NCBI GenBank assembly: GCA_963754845.1
Contig: CAVWHE010000004.1
Span: 62,001-126,000, forward strand
Length of the DNA: 64,000 nucleotides
Direction: 5' to 3'
Source: JAKASV01 sp963754845
GTDB lineage: Bacteria; Babelota; Babeliae; Babelales; Vermiphilaceae
This document shows, piece after piece, positions 8,514 through 17,769 of the stretch. Within the stretch, counting starts at the first letter, position 1, and each line of letters opens with the position of its first letter. Under the pieces are notes generated by a model that did not search any database, was not told where the DNA came from, and was given only the letters and a program-made list of their open reading frames with translations. Both the position numbers and the translations under genes were made by a program.

Positions 8514-8600
8514 AACATCGTTGTTCCATCTAACGAAGAAGTCGTGAATCTGTCAGCCTCATGTGAGAGTACGCTCGTGTGTAGCATGTCTCCTGTGCGG

Positions 8601-9452
8601 TTATGGTTTTTTGTTCTCTTGTGCACGTCGTGAATCATCAATGCCGAAAAGCTGTAGGGCGTTTTTTGTCGTGTGTTCAGCAACGTGTTCATAGGGAACG
8701 CCAAGAAGCTCTGCCAAATACCGAGCAATGACAGCAACGTTGCGCGGGTGGTTGGGCTTGCCGCGCATATGGTGCGGTGGTAAGTAAGGAGCATCAGTTT
8801 CAAGGACAATGGCGCCGAGTCCCACGGAGCGGATGATAGCGCGTAAGGCCTCGTTTTTGGGGTACGTGACTGTGCACGTGATTCCGAGGAAAAATCCCCA
8901 CGAAGTAGCGCAACGGGCAAAGCTCTCATCCTCGGAAAAACAATGAAAAACCGCACGGCGAAGTTCATGCCTATAGCGTTCGATAATACCAAGGGCTTCG
9001 TCGCCAGCATCTCTTGTATGGATGATGAGGGCGCGCTCGTGTTCAAGCGCCATTTCAATCTGGGCTTTAAATGCGTCAATTTGAGCATCTTTGTTATAAC
9101 CCTTGTAGTGAAAATCTAGGCCACATTCTCCCACGGCTACGATCTTTTCGTTGTCCCTCAGAAGCTCGGCGATTGCATTCACTTCGTCGTGCCATGAGGC
9201 ATCACATTCGCCGGGAAAAAGTCCTACGGAGGCGTAGATGTCACCAAAAGTCCTCGCCAGAAGGCTACAATATGAACTTTCTTGCTCGTTTGTTCCTATG
9301 GTAACGAGGATGTCGACATCATCGTGTGAAGCTTGTGCAACAACGTCGGCAACTTTGTGATAATCGTCGTGGCTCAGGTCGGCCGGACATGTGTGTCCCC
9401 CACTACCGAGCCTCGTCATCGTGGTTACGTGACAATGTGTATCAATGAGCAT
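8601..9452 (-). CDS. tatD: TatD family metal-dependent hydrolase
   Basis: A 283-residue TIM-barrel of the amidohydrolase superfamily. The N-terminus has the metal-binding Asp-Thr-His-Cys-His. The inner motifs Val-Gly-Glu-Cys-Gly-Leu-Asp-Phe-His, His-Thr-Arg-Asp-Ala-Gly, His-Cys-Phe-Ser and Glu-Thr-Asp-Ala-Pro-Tyr follow in order. TatD proteins are 3'-5' DNases or RNases acting in repair and RNA quality control. GGAG precedes the ATG by about 8 nt. It converges with the SpoIID-domain gene and diverges from the HU-like gene. Confidence 0.95.
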   Translation of the reverse strand: MLIDTHCHVTTMTRLGSGGHTCPADLSHDDYHKVADVVAQASHDDVDILVTIGTNEQESSYCSLLARTFGDIYASVGLFPGECDASWHDEVNAIAELLRDNEKIVAVGECGLDFHYKGYNKDAQIDAFKAQIEMALEHERALIIHTRDAGDEALGIIERYRHELRRAVFHCFSEDESFARCATSWGFFLGITCTVTYPKNEALRAIIRSVGLGAIVLETDAPYLPPHHMRGKPNHPRNVAVIARYLAELLGVPYEHVAEHTTKNALQLFGIDDSRRAQENKKP

Positions 9453-9481
9453 GAGCTACTCCGTATTTTGATGTCCTAAGT

Positions 9482-9514
9482 TTGACAATCCTGCGGATGA
9501 AATTACTCTATAGT
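9482..9514 (+). promoter_or_regulatory. Putative promoter of HU/IHF gene
   Basis: A perfect TTGACA at 9482-9487 is followed by ACTCTATAGT. The best -10, TATAGT at 9509-9514, is 21 bp away, longer than usual. A weaker hexamer TACTCT lies at 16 bp. The gene starts 80 bp downstream. Confidence 0.4.
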
Positions 9515-9593
9515 ACGAGTATAACGGAGTTTTGGGGGGTAGTTTACTGAAAGTGGCATGTAGGTAACCGAAAAAATCCTGAAGGAGTGCTCA

Positions 9594-9908
9594 ATGAACA
9601 AGAACGAGCTGGTGGCAGCGCTCAGTGACGAGACAACCTTTAGCAAAAAGGACGTCCTGCGCGTGGTTGATTCGCTGACACGCATCATCGAACGTACTCT
9701 CAAAAAAGGCGAAAAAGTTTCAATCACCGGCTTTGGCTCTTTTTGGCTTTCATGTCGTCCCGAGCGCAATGGCATTAATCCTGCAACAAAAGAGCGCATC
9801 AAGCTTCCTCGCATCAATGTTCCACGCTTTAAACCTGGTAAAAATCTGAGGAAGGAAGTCAGATCAATCCAGATTGGTGGACATAGATTTCACTCAAACA
9901 TAGGGTAA
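9594..9908 (+). CDS. HU/IHF family DNA-binding protein
   Basis: A 104-residue histone-like protein. It starts Met-Asn-Lys-Asn-Glu-Leu and has the diagnostic Gly-Phe-Gly-Ser-Phe segment near residue 45, followed by the beta-arm with Arg-Asn-Gly-Ile-Asn-Pro-Ala-Thr-Lys (the intercalating Pro included) and a closing Pro-Arg-Phe-Lys-Pro-Gly-Lys. It binds and bends DNA as a dimer and compacts the nucleoid. The last 14 residues after the core are an extension not usual in HU. A clear AAGGAG lies upstream. HU versus IHF cannot be decided from one gene. Confidence 0.95.
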   Translation: MNKNELVAALSDETTFSKKDVLRVVDSLTRIIERTLKKGEKVSITGFGSFWLSCRPERNGINPATKERIKLPRINVPRFKPGKNLRKEVRSIQIGGHRFHSNIG

Positions 9909-9971
9909 CATGAAGTTTGGGACCGTGTTCCCGCTCTCCAAATATCGTTTTTTTTGTAGAGGTAGTTGCCC

Positions 9972-11615
9972 ATGAGTGTCATCGAATCGATCCAGGAGGC
10001 GTTCGCTGCCTTTATAGAGGCTGCCTTTAACGTTGAGCGAGCTCACAACATCGCATTTGTTATCAACGTCGACGAACAACGCCAAGATTTTGGTGATCTC
10101 AACTCAAATGCTCCCCTTGCCCTTGCCAAAAGACTTGGCAAGCAACCGCGCCAGATTGCCGAGCATATCGTGGCACACTTTAAAAACGAATGGATCGAGA
10201 AGCTTGAGATTGCCGGTCCAGGATTTATTAACGCCACACTTACCGTTGATGCTCTGCGTGTTCTTGCCCACGAGCTTCACGCGCAGGGAGGCAAATTTTT
10301 TGCCACCACAGCGTGCGTGTCGGCAAGGAAGTACTCGATCGAATTTGTGAGTGCCAATCCGACCGGCCCACTCCATTTGGGGCATGGGCGGGGAGGTATC
10401 ATCGGGGACGTTCTCGGCAATGTACTCACGTTCGTCGGGTGCCAGGCAACCAAGGAGTTTTACATCAATGATGCCGGCGCTCAAATGGAAAAAATCGGGG
10501 CTTCGCTCAAAGTTCGCTGCCTTCAGGAAGCGGGAAAAACCGCAGAGCTTGCTGCCGATGCGTATCATGGCGACTATGTCAAAGATTTGGCGCGCCAGTG
10601 TTTAGCCGAGCACGGTGCGGACATTCTTGACAAAGATGAGCGGTTCTTCAGCGATTATGCTTATAAGCACATTCTCGCGCATCAAAAAGAGACGCTTGCT
10701 CGCTATGGCATCAATTTTGACGTGTGGTTCTCCGAGCGTTCGCTTCACGAAAGCGGTGCCATCGAGAGCACACTCAAGGTGCTCAGCGATGCTGGTCATA
10801 TGTACGAAAAAGACGGGGCTCTGTGGTTTAGGGCAACGACATTTGGCGATGACAAAGATCGCGTTGTGCGCAAATCAACCGGCGAATACACGTACGTTGC
10901 TGCCGATGCAGCGTACCTTCTTAACAAGGCGCAGCGTGGTTTTGAAAAGCTTGTCATGGTTCTCGGTCATGATCACCACGGTTATGCCCAGCGACTTGAG
11001 GCTCTTCGCCAGGCGTTGTCGATTTCGGCAACGCTTGACGTCATCCTCTATCAACTCGTGCGCATGAAAAAAGACGGCCAGAACGTACGTATGTCAAAGC
11101 GAGCCGGCAACATTGTTACCCTTGAGGGCGTCATTGACGTCGCCGGAACCGATGTGGCGCGGTTTTTTTACCTCAATAGAAAGGCCGACGCACAGCTTGA
11201 TTTTGATCTTGAATTGGCCCTTTCGCGAACGGAAGAGAATCCGGTTTACTACGTTCAGTACGCGTACGTAAGAACCAACAGCATCCTCCATAAGGCGTCT
11301 GCCGAGAAGGCCTTCGAAAACATTGCCGACGCCGATAGTACCGCCGTGGGACGCCACGAGGCGCTTCTTATCAAAAAAATGGCCTCGCTCAAGGACGTAC
11401 TGGCAGGTGTTGCCGGGGGCTATCAAACTCATGCGCTTGCTTATTACGTGCACGAGCTTGCCGCGCTCTTTCATCGTTACTACAATCAAAACCGTGTCAT
11501 TGACGTAGAAGATGTACGGACGAGTCGCGCGCGCCTTCATACGATCAAAACGCTCAACACAACGCTTAAGCTTTGTCTCACGCTCTTGGGGGTCAGCTGT
11601 CCCGAAAGAATGTGA
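9972..11615 (+). CDS. argS: Arginyl-tRNA synthetase
   Basis: A class I synthetase of 547 residues from ATG 9972. A TTG 6 nt earlier is the only in-frame alternative, and the GAGG site fits the ATG. The N-terminal Add-1 domain is followed by Pro-Thr-Gly-Pro-Leu-His-Leu-Gly-His-Gly-Arg-Gly, the HIGH motif near residue 130. The KMSKS counterpart is Val-Arg-Met-Ser-Lys-Arg-Ala-Gly near 375. The all-helical anticodon-binding DALR domain is at the end. It charges tRNA-Arg. The spacing to the ABC transporter gene is 19 bp. Confidence 0.97.
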   Translation: MSVIESIQEAFAAFIEAAFNVERAHNIAFVINVDEQRQDFGDLNSNAPLALAKRLGKQPRQIAEHIVAHFKNEWIEKLEIAGPGFINATLTVDALRVLAHELHAQGGKFFATTACVSARKYSIEFVSANPTGPLHLGHGRGGIIGDVLGNVLTFVGCQATKEFYINDAGAQMEKIGASLKVRCLQEAGKTAELAADAYHGDYVKDLARQCLAEHGADILDKDERFFSDYAYKHILAHQKETLARYGINFDVWFSERSLHESGAIESTLKVLSDAGHMYEKDGALWFRATTFGDDKDRVVRKSTGEYTYVAADAAYLLNKAQRGFEKLVMVLGHDHHGYAQRLEALRQALSISATLDVILYQLVRMKKDGQNVRMSKRAGNIVTLEGVIDVAGTDVARFFYLNRKADAQLDFDLELALSRTEENPVYYVQYAYVRTNSILHKASAEKAFENIADADSTAVGRHEALLIKKMASLKDVLAGVAGGYQTHALAYYVHELAALFHRYYNQNRVIDVEDVRTSRARLHTIKTLNTTLKLCLTLLGVSCPERM

Positions 11616-11634
11616 AATGTGAGGTGATTCTTTA

Positions 11635-12600
11635 ATGTTCAGTATACAGGCACGTGGAGTTTGTAAGACTTTTGGCAGTGGACGCAAGACTGTTGAAGCC
11701 GTGCGTGGGATCGATCTTGATGTCAAGCGCGGGGAGGCCTTTGGCCTTTTGGGACCCAACGGGGCAGGCAAGACGACCATGATGCGCATGCTGTGCACGC
11801 TTTTGCTGCCCACGCGAGGGTCGCTTGTTATCGATGGACTCGACGTGCTGACAAGCGGCTTTGAAGTCAGGCGTCGTATTGGCTACGTTAGCCAAAAGGG
11901 AGGAATGGAGCCGAAGGCAACGGGGCGGGAAAATCTAGTCCTCCAGACGCAACTTTTTGGTGTTGGATATGACCATGCGTGCAAGCGCGCTCAAGGATTC
12001 ATAGAGCGTTTTCGTAGCGAATCCTGGGCTGATCGTAGAGTACAAACGTATTCAGGGGGACAGCGCAGGATGTTTGATTTGGCCGCTGCACTTATCAATA
12101 AGCCGGCTGTTCTTTTCCTCGATGAGCCGACGACGGGACTTGATCCTCAAAGTCGTGCACGTGTTTGGGATGAGGTGCGCTTGCTCAATGCCAGCGGAAC
12201 GACGGTGTTTTTGACGACGCACTATCTTGACGAGGCCGACGCGCTCTGTCATCGCGTTGCTATCGTCGATAAAGGCATCGTCGTGGCTTCCGGTAGTCCC
12301 GCCGAACTCAAAGCCAAAGTCGCTACCGACACTATTGTACTCGGATTGGCGGCGCCCGATATTGAAAGAGCGACGAATCTTATACGTTCTTGTTCGTTTG
12401 TTCGTGACATTCAAATTGTCGAAACCGATATGCACGTTTACGTTGGAGCAACGGGTGATCGCGACGCGCTCGTGCCCGAGCTTATGCAGCGCCTTCATAG
12501 TGAAAACATAACCGTCAACACAATTCAGCTTTCGCGTGCGACGCTCGAAGATGTCTTTTTGAAACTGACGGGCCGGACTCTCCGCGACGTTGAAAACTAA
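11635..12600 (+). CDS. ABC transporter ATP-binding protein, DrrA-like
   Basis: A 321-residue nucleotide-binding subunit. The motifs are Walker A Gly-Pro-Asn-Gly-Ala-Gly-Lys-Thr at 40-47, the signature Tyr-Ser-Gly-Gly-Gln-Arg-Arg near 140, and Walker B with Leu-Phe-Leu-Asp-Glu-Pro-Thr-Thr-Gly-Leu near 162. The C-terminal Leu-Glu-Asp-Val-Phe-Leu-Lys-Leu-Thr-Gly-Arg resembles daunorubicin-type (DrrA) exporters. With the permease 23 bp downstream it forms an ABC-2 exporter. The substrate is unknown; lipids, polysaccharide or drugs are all possible. Confidence 0.95.
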   Translation: MFSIQARGVCKTFGSGRKTVEAVRGIDLDVKRGEAFGLLGPNGAGKTTMMRMLCTLLLPTRGSLVIDGLDVLTSGFEVRRRIGYVSQKGGMEPKATGRENLVLQTQLFGVGYDHACKRAQGFIERFRSESWADRRVQTYSGGQRRMFDLAAALINKPAVLFLDEPTTGLDPQSRARVWDEVRLLNASGTTVFLTTHYLDEADALCHRVAIVDKGIVVASGSPAELKAKVATDTIVLGLAAPDIERATNLIRSCSFVRDIQIVETDMHVYVGATGDRDALVPELMQRLHSENITVNTIQLSRATLEDVFLKLTGRTLRDVEN

Positions 12601-12623
12601 GCATTTCTAAGAAGGCCCATCAC

Positions 12624-13394
12624 ATGATGAGAAAAATTTTCACCCAAACGTACGTTTTGTTGCGCCAAGAACTCACTATCCTTCTTCGCAATCCATTCTG
12701 GATATTTTTTGGTCTCTTTCAGCCGACAATTTATCTTTTGCTCTTTGCACCTCTTCTTAATGCTGTCGCGGCGCACTCAGGACTGCCGGCAGGACAGAGT
12801 GCGATACAGTTTTTTGTCCCCGGACTTCTTGTGATGAATGCCATGATCAACGCAGGTTATGCGGGCTTTTCCCTTATTGAAAGACTCGAATCTGGTTTTC
12901 TTGAACGTCTTCGCGTTCTACCAATAAGTAGGCTCTCAATAGTCCTCGGGTTTGTTCTTGATAATGCGGTGCAAATTATTTTTCAGAGCATCATTCTTGT
13001 GGCAGTCTCGATGGCGATGGGTTTTTGCGTTCCTTTTGTCGGCCTTCTGGCCTCACTTGCTCTTCTCCTTCTTGTAGGAACCGCCATGGGCTCGGTATCA
13101 TACAGCGTCGCCCTCATTGTACGCGACGGGGGAGCGCTCGCAGGAACGTGTGGCTTTATCACCATGCCTCTCATGCTTCTCGCCGGCATTCTTTTGCCCG
13201 TAGACTTTGCGCCACCGTTCATTAAGTTTTTGGCTTCGTGCAATCCTTTTTACTACGCTGTTCTTGCACTGCGTCAGCTTTTTGGAGGAAATGCTACCGC
13301 TGGCTGCGTTGCAACCGCGTTCCTTTTCTTTACAATTTTGTGTCTTATTACGCTTTCCTGGTTCATTCGTCTGACGCGTGAAGCCGTTGCCTGA
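12624..13394 (+). CDS. ABC-2 type transporter permease, DrrB-like
   Basis: A 256-residue protein with about six hydrophobic spans, near residues 25-45, 60-85, 110-135, 140-165, 172-198 and 225-245. An ABC-2-type Leu-Leu-Ala-Gly-Ile-Leu-Leu-Pro-Val-Asp lies before the last spans. It sits 23 bp downstream of the ATPase, as normal for a DrrAB pair, so the two should form a homodimeric-style exporter in the inner membrane. No substrate-binding protein is nearby, which supports export. Confidence 0.92.
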   Translation: MMRKIFTQTYVLLRQELTILLRNPFWIFFGLFQPTIYLLLFAPLLNAVAAHSGLPAGQSAIQFFVPGLLVMNAMINAGYAGFSLIERLESGFLERLRVLPISRLSIVLGFVLDNAVQIIFQSIILVAVSMAMGFCVPFVGLLASLALLLLVGTAMGSVSYSVALIVRDGGALAGTCGFITMPLMLLAGILLPVDFAPPFIKFLASCNPFYYAVLALRQLFGGNATAGCVATAFLFFTILCLITLSWFIRLTREAVA

Positions 13395-13422
13395 CAACCA
13401 CCGATTGGGGACGGAAAGATAA

Positions 13423-13782
13423 TTGGTAGACATTTTACTAAAGGGTGGTTATGAAGAGGGATTCAACATCGAAATCGTTGACTCGATCTCGGGCGTACTT
13501 TGTGGGACATATAACGTGGCGCCACGACTGCCAGGACGTTTGTGCAACGCAACAGATGGTACGGTGACGGGGGCTTTATTTATACCTGACCCTACTAAAC
13601 TGCTTTGCGGTTGGGGTGATTTTATCGAAAAAGGAACGCACAACCTGGGAAGTGGTGAAGGCAGAGAATACAGCATACACGCATTTAATGAGAGCATTTC
13701 GCTTGAAATTTATGGTAAGATTGGCGGGGAATCTTACGTTGTCTGTTTCGATAATGTTAGAATCCCTGTATTTGCAGTATAG
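13423..13782 (+). CDS. Hypothetical protein, 119 aa
   Basis: An unrecognised small protein rich in Gly, Ile and Val and predicted to be mostly beta-strand. It has no signal peptide or membrane span. The start is a TTG preceded by GGGGACGGAAAG. It lies 28 bp after the ABC permease on the same strand, so it may be in that operon. Three cysteines are spread through the chain. The frame ends just before alaS, which is convergent. It could be a cytoplasmic beta-sandwich, but no function can be assigned. Confidence 0.55.
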   Translation: MVDILLKGGYEEGFNIEIVDSISGVLCGTYNVAPRLPGRLCNATDGTVTGALFIPDPTKLLCGWGDFIEKGTHNLGSGEGREYSIHAFNESISLEIYGKIGGESYVVCFDNVRIPVFAV

Positions 13783-13791
13783 TCTAAGTTG

Positions 13792-13820
13792 AAGGGGGAT
13801 ACTTAAAAAAATTATCCCTT
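13792..13820. terminator. Possible bidirectional terminator between convergent genes
   Basis: AAGGGGGATA and TTATCCCTT form an imperfect stem with a bulge around an A-rich loop. It sits between the end of the 119-residue gene and the end of alaS, and overlaps the alaS stop. The T-tract is weak. Confidence 0.3.
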
Positions 13821-16440
13821 ATCCTCGGTGGGGGCCAATCTCTCTTGAAATCCACGCTCGGACAATCTCTTCAAGCGCTGGTGCAGTGATGATGCCGCCA
13901 CCCTGGATGAGTTCTCGTGAGCCTCCGGCACCAACGTCGTGGCGCGACTTAAGTACGGCGGCGAGGTCTTTAAGAACAATGGCACTAGCAAGATCGGCTG
14001 ATACGGCTGCAACAAAGAGTGTACGTGGTTCACACGAGCTCATGACGAGGTAAAAACCAGACTTTTCTTTGGCGAGCTTCTGCGCAATGTCCCTGAGATC
14101 CTCGTTGTCATGGTGAGGAAAATGTGCCGCCAAAAAGGGGACCCCTGCAACCTTCATGGTCGCTCCAAGGAGCTCCGGAATTCTCAGTATCGTGATGTCT
14201 TTCTTGAGGTCCTTGACCTGGCAACTCAGTGCTCGGATCTGCTCTTTGTACGCTACAACGGTTTGCCATAGTTCGTGGGGAGCGACCTTGCATTCAGTGC
14301 CCAGCCGTCTGAAATCGTCAAAAGTTTCCTCAAAAAGTTTAAACGCCGCCATGCCCGTCACGGCAACGATGCGTCGTACGCCGGCTGAAATCGCTTTGAG
14401 CTCGACAATTTTGCACACACCAATGTCGCCCGTTGCGCGCACGTGTGTGCCGCAGCACAACTCGGCTGAAAAACCCGGAACACTCACGATGCGAACGTTG
14501 TCGGAGGTATATTTCTGCTCAAAGAACGCCAGGGCTCCACGCTTTTTTGCCTCGGCAAGCGGTAGATATTCTATGCAAACATTAACGTTTTCTTGGATTT
14601 TTTCGTTAACGCGACGTTCGACTTCATTGAGCTGTTCATGCGTGATAGCAACGTTGCCCGAAAAATCAAAGCGCAAGTAGTCAGCAGCGACGTACGATCC
14701 GGCTTGCTTGATGTTTTTATCAACGATCTCCATGAGCGCGGCTTGTACAAGGTGAGATGCCGTGTGGTTACGCATGATGGTGCCGCGGTGAAGTTCAGCA
14801 ACGGCAAGGCAGACGGGGTCGCCGACGTGAAGTTCACGAGGGGCACGTACGGCGACGGCGACAAGGCCACCTAAGAGACGTACATCGAGAATGTCGATCG
14901 TAACGTCGCCGATAGTGAACCAGCCACGGTCGGGAGCTTGTCCGCCTCCCAAAACAAAAAATGGCGATTGCTTCGTGACAACCCACGTGTGCACATCGCA
15001 TGGCGTGCTCTCGCGGAGGATTGCATTATCATCGACGAGAGCTTCGATGGTTGTTGTCACGGATAGCGCGTCGTAGCCAACAAATTCGCACGTGAGAGCA
15101 GGGGGCGCCTGAAAATAGTCAAGTGCATCAAGTGAGGGTTTGCCAGAGCGCTCTTGCTGCCTTTCCATCTCGTGCTTGAAGCCTTCACGATCGACGTTAA
15201 ATCCGCGTTCATGAGCCATGAGCACGACAAGTTCCTCAGGGAACCCGTACGTATCATAGAGCCTGAAAACCTCGGCCCCGGGGATCATCTTACTCGCACC
15301 GCATTGCTGAAAACACTTTTCAAGAAGAAGCTCGCCGCGCTCGAGATTGTCAGCAAATTTTTCAACCTCTTGGGCGAGCGTAAGCTCAATGAGGTCTTTG
15401 TGCGTAGTAAGTTCAGGGTAAATATCGCCCAACTCAGCCACTACGACGGCTGAAAGTTCCGGAAGGATGCGCGCGTCACACACCTTGCGGGCAAAGAGGG
15501 CGGCGCGTCGCACAATTTTACGCACAACGTAGCCTCGTCCTTCATTCGAAGGGACGCATCCGTCAGCAATGAGCATCGACGACGATCGAATGTGGTCCTC
15601 GAGCACGCGAAACGCGGCCTTGATGTTATCTGGCTCGTTATCGTACGTCCTGCCGCTTACGCGCTCAATGGCCTGCCTGACCGGCGTGAAAACATCAGTA
15701 TCAAAGACTGAGTCCTTTTCCTGAAGGATGGCGCACAGGCGCTCAAGTCCCATTCCTGTGTCGACGCCCGTTCTTGCAAGCGGTTTGAGAGTACCGTCAC
15801 TTTGCCTGTCGTACTGCATGAAGACGAGGTTCCAAATTTCGAGAAATCGGTCGCAATCGCAGGCAGGACCGCATTTTTCAATCGTCGGACATCCCCATCG
15901 AGGACCGCGGTCAATGTGTATTTCGGTGCACGGTCCACAGGGCCCCAGATCTCCCATGGCCCAGAAGTTGTCCTTTTGGCCTAAAGCGTAAATTTTGTGC
16001 GCTGGGATTCCCATGTCCTCGTGCCAAATTTTGAAGCTTTCCATGTCGCCCTCGTACACGGAAATGTAAAGATCAGCCGCGGGTAACCCGATGTCATGGG
16101 TGAGAAATTCCCAGGCGAACGCGATAGCCTCACGCTTGAAGTAATCGCCAAATGAAAAATTTCCGAGCATTTCAAAGAATGTCAGGTGCCTCTTGGTAAA
16201 TCCAACGTTCTCAAGATCATTATGTTTGCCACCAGCTCGAACACATTTTTGCGCGGTGACGGCGCGCGAATACGTCCCCTTTTCCTTGCCTAAAAAAACG
16301 TCTTTAAATTGGTTCATGCCAGCATTGGCAAAAAGGAGCGTCGGGTCATCTGCCGGAATGAGCGACGAGCTCGGCACTTTGACATGCCCGTGTTTCACAA
16401 AAAAATCAATGAACCTCTGGCGGACAATTTTGGATTTCAT
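13819..16440 (-). CDS. alaS: Alanyl-tRNA synthetase
   Basis: A full-length class II enzyme of 873 residues. The N-terminus has the Gly-His-x-x-Val-Pro-Ser-Ser-Ser-Leu motif and Phe-Ala-Asn-Ala-Gly-Met. The editing domain carries His-Thr-Ala-Ser-His and, further on, Cys-Cys-Gly-Thr-His-Val. The C-Ala domain ends in a Gly-Gly-Gly-x-x-x-Ala-Pro-Ala motif. It charges tRNA-Ala and clears mischarged Ser/Gly. Its first 35 bp overlap the end of pth, so it is translated from the tail of the ribosomal array. It is the last gene of that array. Confidence 0.97.
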   Translation of the reverse strand: MKSKIVRQRFIDFFVKHGHVKVPSSSLIPADDPTLLFANAGMNQFKDVFLGKEKGTYSRAVTAQKCVRAGGKHNDLENVGFTKRHLTFFEMLGNFSFGDYFKREAIAFAWEFLTHDIGLPAADLYISVYEGDMESFKIWHEDMGIPAHKIYALGQKDNFWAMGDLGPCGPCTEIHIDRGPRWGCPTIEKCGPACDCDRFLEIWNLVFMQYDRQSDGTLKPLARTGVDTGMGLERLCAILQEKDSVFDTDVFTPVRQAIERVSGRTYDNEPDNIKAAFRVLEDHIRSSSMLIADGCVPSNEGRGYVVRKIVRRAALFARKVCDARILPELSAVVVAELGDIYPELTTHKDLIELTLAQEVEKFADNLERGELLLEKCFQQCGASKMIPGAEVFRLYDTYGFPEELVVLMAHERGFNVDREGFKHEMERQQERSGKPSLDALDYFQAPPALTCEFVGYDALSVTTTIEALVDDNAILRESTPCDVHTWVVTKQSPFFVLGGGQAPDRGWFTIGDVTIDILDVRLLGGLVAVAVRAPRELHVGDPVCLAVAELHRGTIMRNHTASHLVQAALMEIVDKNIKQAGSYVAADYLRFDFSGNVAITHEQLNEVERRVNEKIQENVNVCIEYLPLAEAKKRGALAFFEQKYTSDNVRIVSVPGFSAELCCGTHVRATGDIGVCKIVELKAISAGVRRIVAVTGMAAFKLFEETFDDFRRLGTECKVAPHELWQTVVAYKEQIRALSCQVKDLKKDITILRIPELLGATMKVAGVPFLAAHFPHHDNEDLRDIAQKLAKEKSGFYLVMSSCEPRTLFVAAVSADLASAIVLKDLAAVLKSRHDVGAGGSRELIQGGGIITAPALEEIVRAWISREIGPHRG

Positions 16441-16987
16441 GGCAACTTCTTATCACACACTCTTCCACGAGGGTGACGGCTCGTTCAACAAGACCATCGA
16501 CCTCCGAGGGAGTTTCGGAAAAATTTTGTAAAACATACGCGGGGACATATTCTTTGTCATCGGGCCTGCCTATGCCACACCGTACACGTGCAAACTCGCT
16601 CCCGAACGCCGCTATGAGCGACCGCAAGCCATTGTGTCCGCGCGCGCTCCCACCGACCTTGAAGGCGACTTTACCAAAGGCAAGCTCGAGCTCATCGTGC
16701 ACAACGAGCGTACCTGCCTGCCCTATTCCACGTCGAGACAAAAGAGGAACAATGCGTCCGGATGCGTTCATCATAGTCATAGGCTTGACGAGCACGATGT
16801 TTGCACCGCCGACGGAAACCTCGGCCACAAGAGCATCCTTTGCTGGATGCCAGCATGCACCATATCGCTGCGCAAGGGCATCGACAACACGAAACCCTAT
16901 CGAATGACGATGGTGGTAACACGCTGGCCCAGGGTTGCCCAGACCAACGACGGCACGTATAAGTTCACGTTCGTGTTCCGCGGCCAC
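16406..16987 (-). CDS. pth: Peptidyl-tRNA hydrolase
   Basis: About 193 residues from the GTG at 16987, preceded 6 nt away by GGGGGA; this is the usual Pth length. A longer frame opens at 17026 (GTG) but its first residues are unlike the family. Motifs: Val-Gly-Leu-Gly-Asn-Pro-Gly, then His-Ser-Ile-Gly with the catalytic His, Lys-Pro-Met-Thr-Met-Met-Asn, His-Asp-Glu-Leu-Glu, and Gly-His-Asn-Gly-Leu-Arg-Ser. It releases peptides from peptidyl-tRNA that drop off ribosomes. It overlaps alaS by 35 bp and is 45 bp after ompH. Confidence 0.94.
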   Translation of the reverse strand: MAAEHERELIRAVVGLGNPGPACYHHRHSIGFRVVDALAQRYGACWHPAKDALVAEVSVGGANIVLVKPMTMMNASGRIVPLLSRRGIGQAGTLVVHDELELAFGKVAFKVGGSARGHNGLRSLIAAFGSEFARVRCGIGRPDDKEYVPAYVLQNFSETPSEVDGLVERAVTLVEECVIRSCHEIQNCPPEVH

Positions 16988-17032
16988 GCTCTGTCCCCCG
17001 CCCTCCATGCTCCTCGGTGGCGGCACATAAAA

Positions 17033-17704
17033 CTACTTAGCTGCTGCTTCCTTTTTGGCTACGGCAGGCTTTTCGACGGGTTTTTCGTGTTGCTTCTTCT
17101 TCGCCTCTTCTTCAGCGTCAAAGTGTTTATTTATGAGCTCCACGAAGGCGCTTGTGTGGTTGGCGCCTGAAGCAACATACAAAGCCTTGCCCGAGTCGAT
17201 GTCGACAACCGCATCAAGACCCTCGGCCCGAGCGAGTTCGGCAGCTGTTTCAAGAGCTTCTTTGGTGAGACGATCATTTGCTTTTTGCTGGAGTCTCTTG
17301 AAATCCTCTTCCTTCTCTTGCACGATGGCATCGAGTTCGCGCCGCATTCTCATGAGCTTCGCTTGTTCGCCCTCACGAGCAGAATCAGTAAGAGTCGATT
17401 CTTTTGTTTTGTAAGCAGCGAGTGTTTTGCTGACCTCTTGCTCGCGCGCCTGAACTTCCTTGTTTGAATCTTCAAGTTTGTTGCCGAGCTCGCCCTTTAT
17501 TTGCTTGCCAATTTTCGAGTCGTTGACAACCGATGCAGAACTTACATAGCCCACGCGGCCGGAGACAACCGCGATCGACGGCTTGACAACGATACCCTTG
17601 GCATCCCTTGTGTCCTTCACGTCCGATTTGGCGTCTTTTGAGGCAAGGAGCGCAAGAGACGCCAAAAAAGCACAGATAACGCCACACATAACGAACCTTT
17701 TCAT
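17033..17704 (-). CDS. ompH: Periplasmic chaperone, OmpH/Skp family
   Basis: About 223 residues from the ATG at 17704, where AAGAGAAGG is a good ribosome-binding site; the frame opens further upstream but without signal. A signal peptide covers about residues 1-22. The Skp-type segment Val-Gly-Tyr-Val-Ser-Ser is followed by a long Lys/Glu/Gln coiled coil (about 70-140) and the second strand Leu-Asp-Ala-Val-Val-Asp-Ile. A Lys/Ala/Pro-rich tail ends the protein. Skp trimers hold unfolded outer-membrane proteins, so this supports a diderm envelope. Skp is usually beside bamA; here it follows rplQ. Confidence 0.85.
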   Translation of the reverse strand: MKRFVMCGVICAFLASLALLASKDAKSDVKDTRDAKGIVVKPSIAVVSGRVGYVSSASVVNDSKIGKQIKGELGNKLEDSNKEVQAREQEVSKTLAAYKTKESTLTDSAREGEQAKLMRMRRELDAIVQEKEEDFKRLQQKANDRLTKEALETAAELARAEGLDAVVDIDSGKALYVASGANHTSAFVELINKHFDAEEEAKKKQHEKPVEKPAVAKKEAAAK

Positions 17705-17769
17705 GAAAAAACCTTCTCTTCCGATTAAGAACTCACCAAAAACCATAAAATGCGCGATTAACCGACGGT

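Noticed and set aside
11094..11813. 239-residue antisense frame over argS and the ABC gene
   Set aside because: It covers two clear genes on the opposite strand and has no motif of its own.
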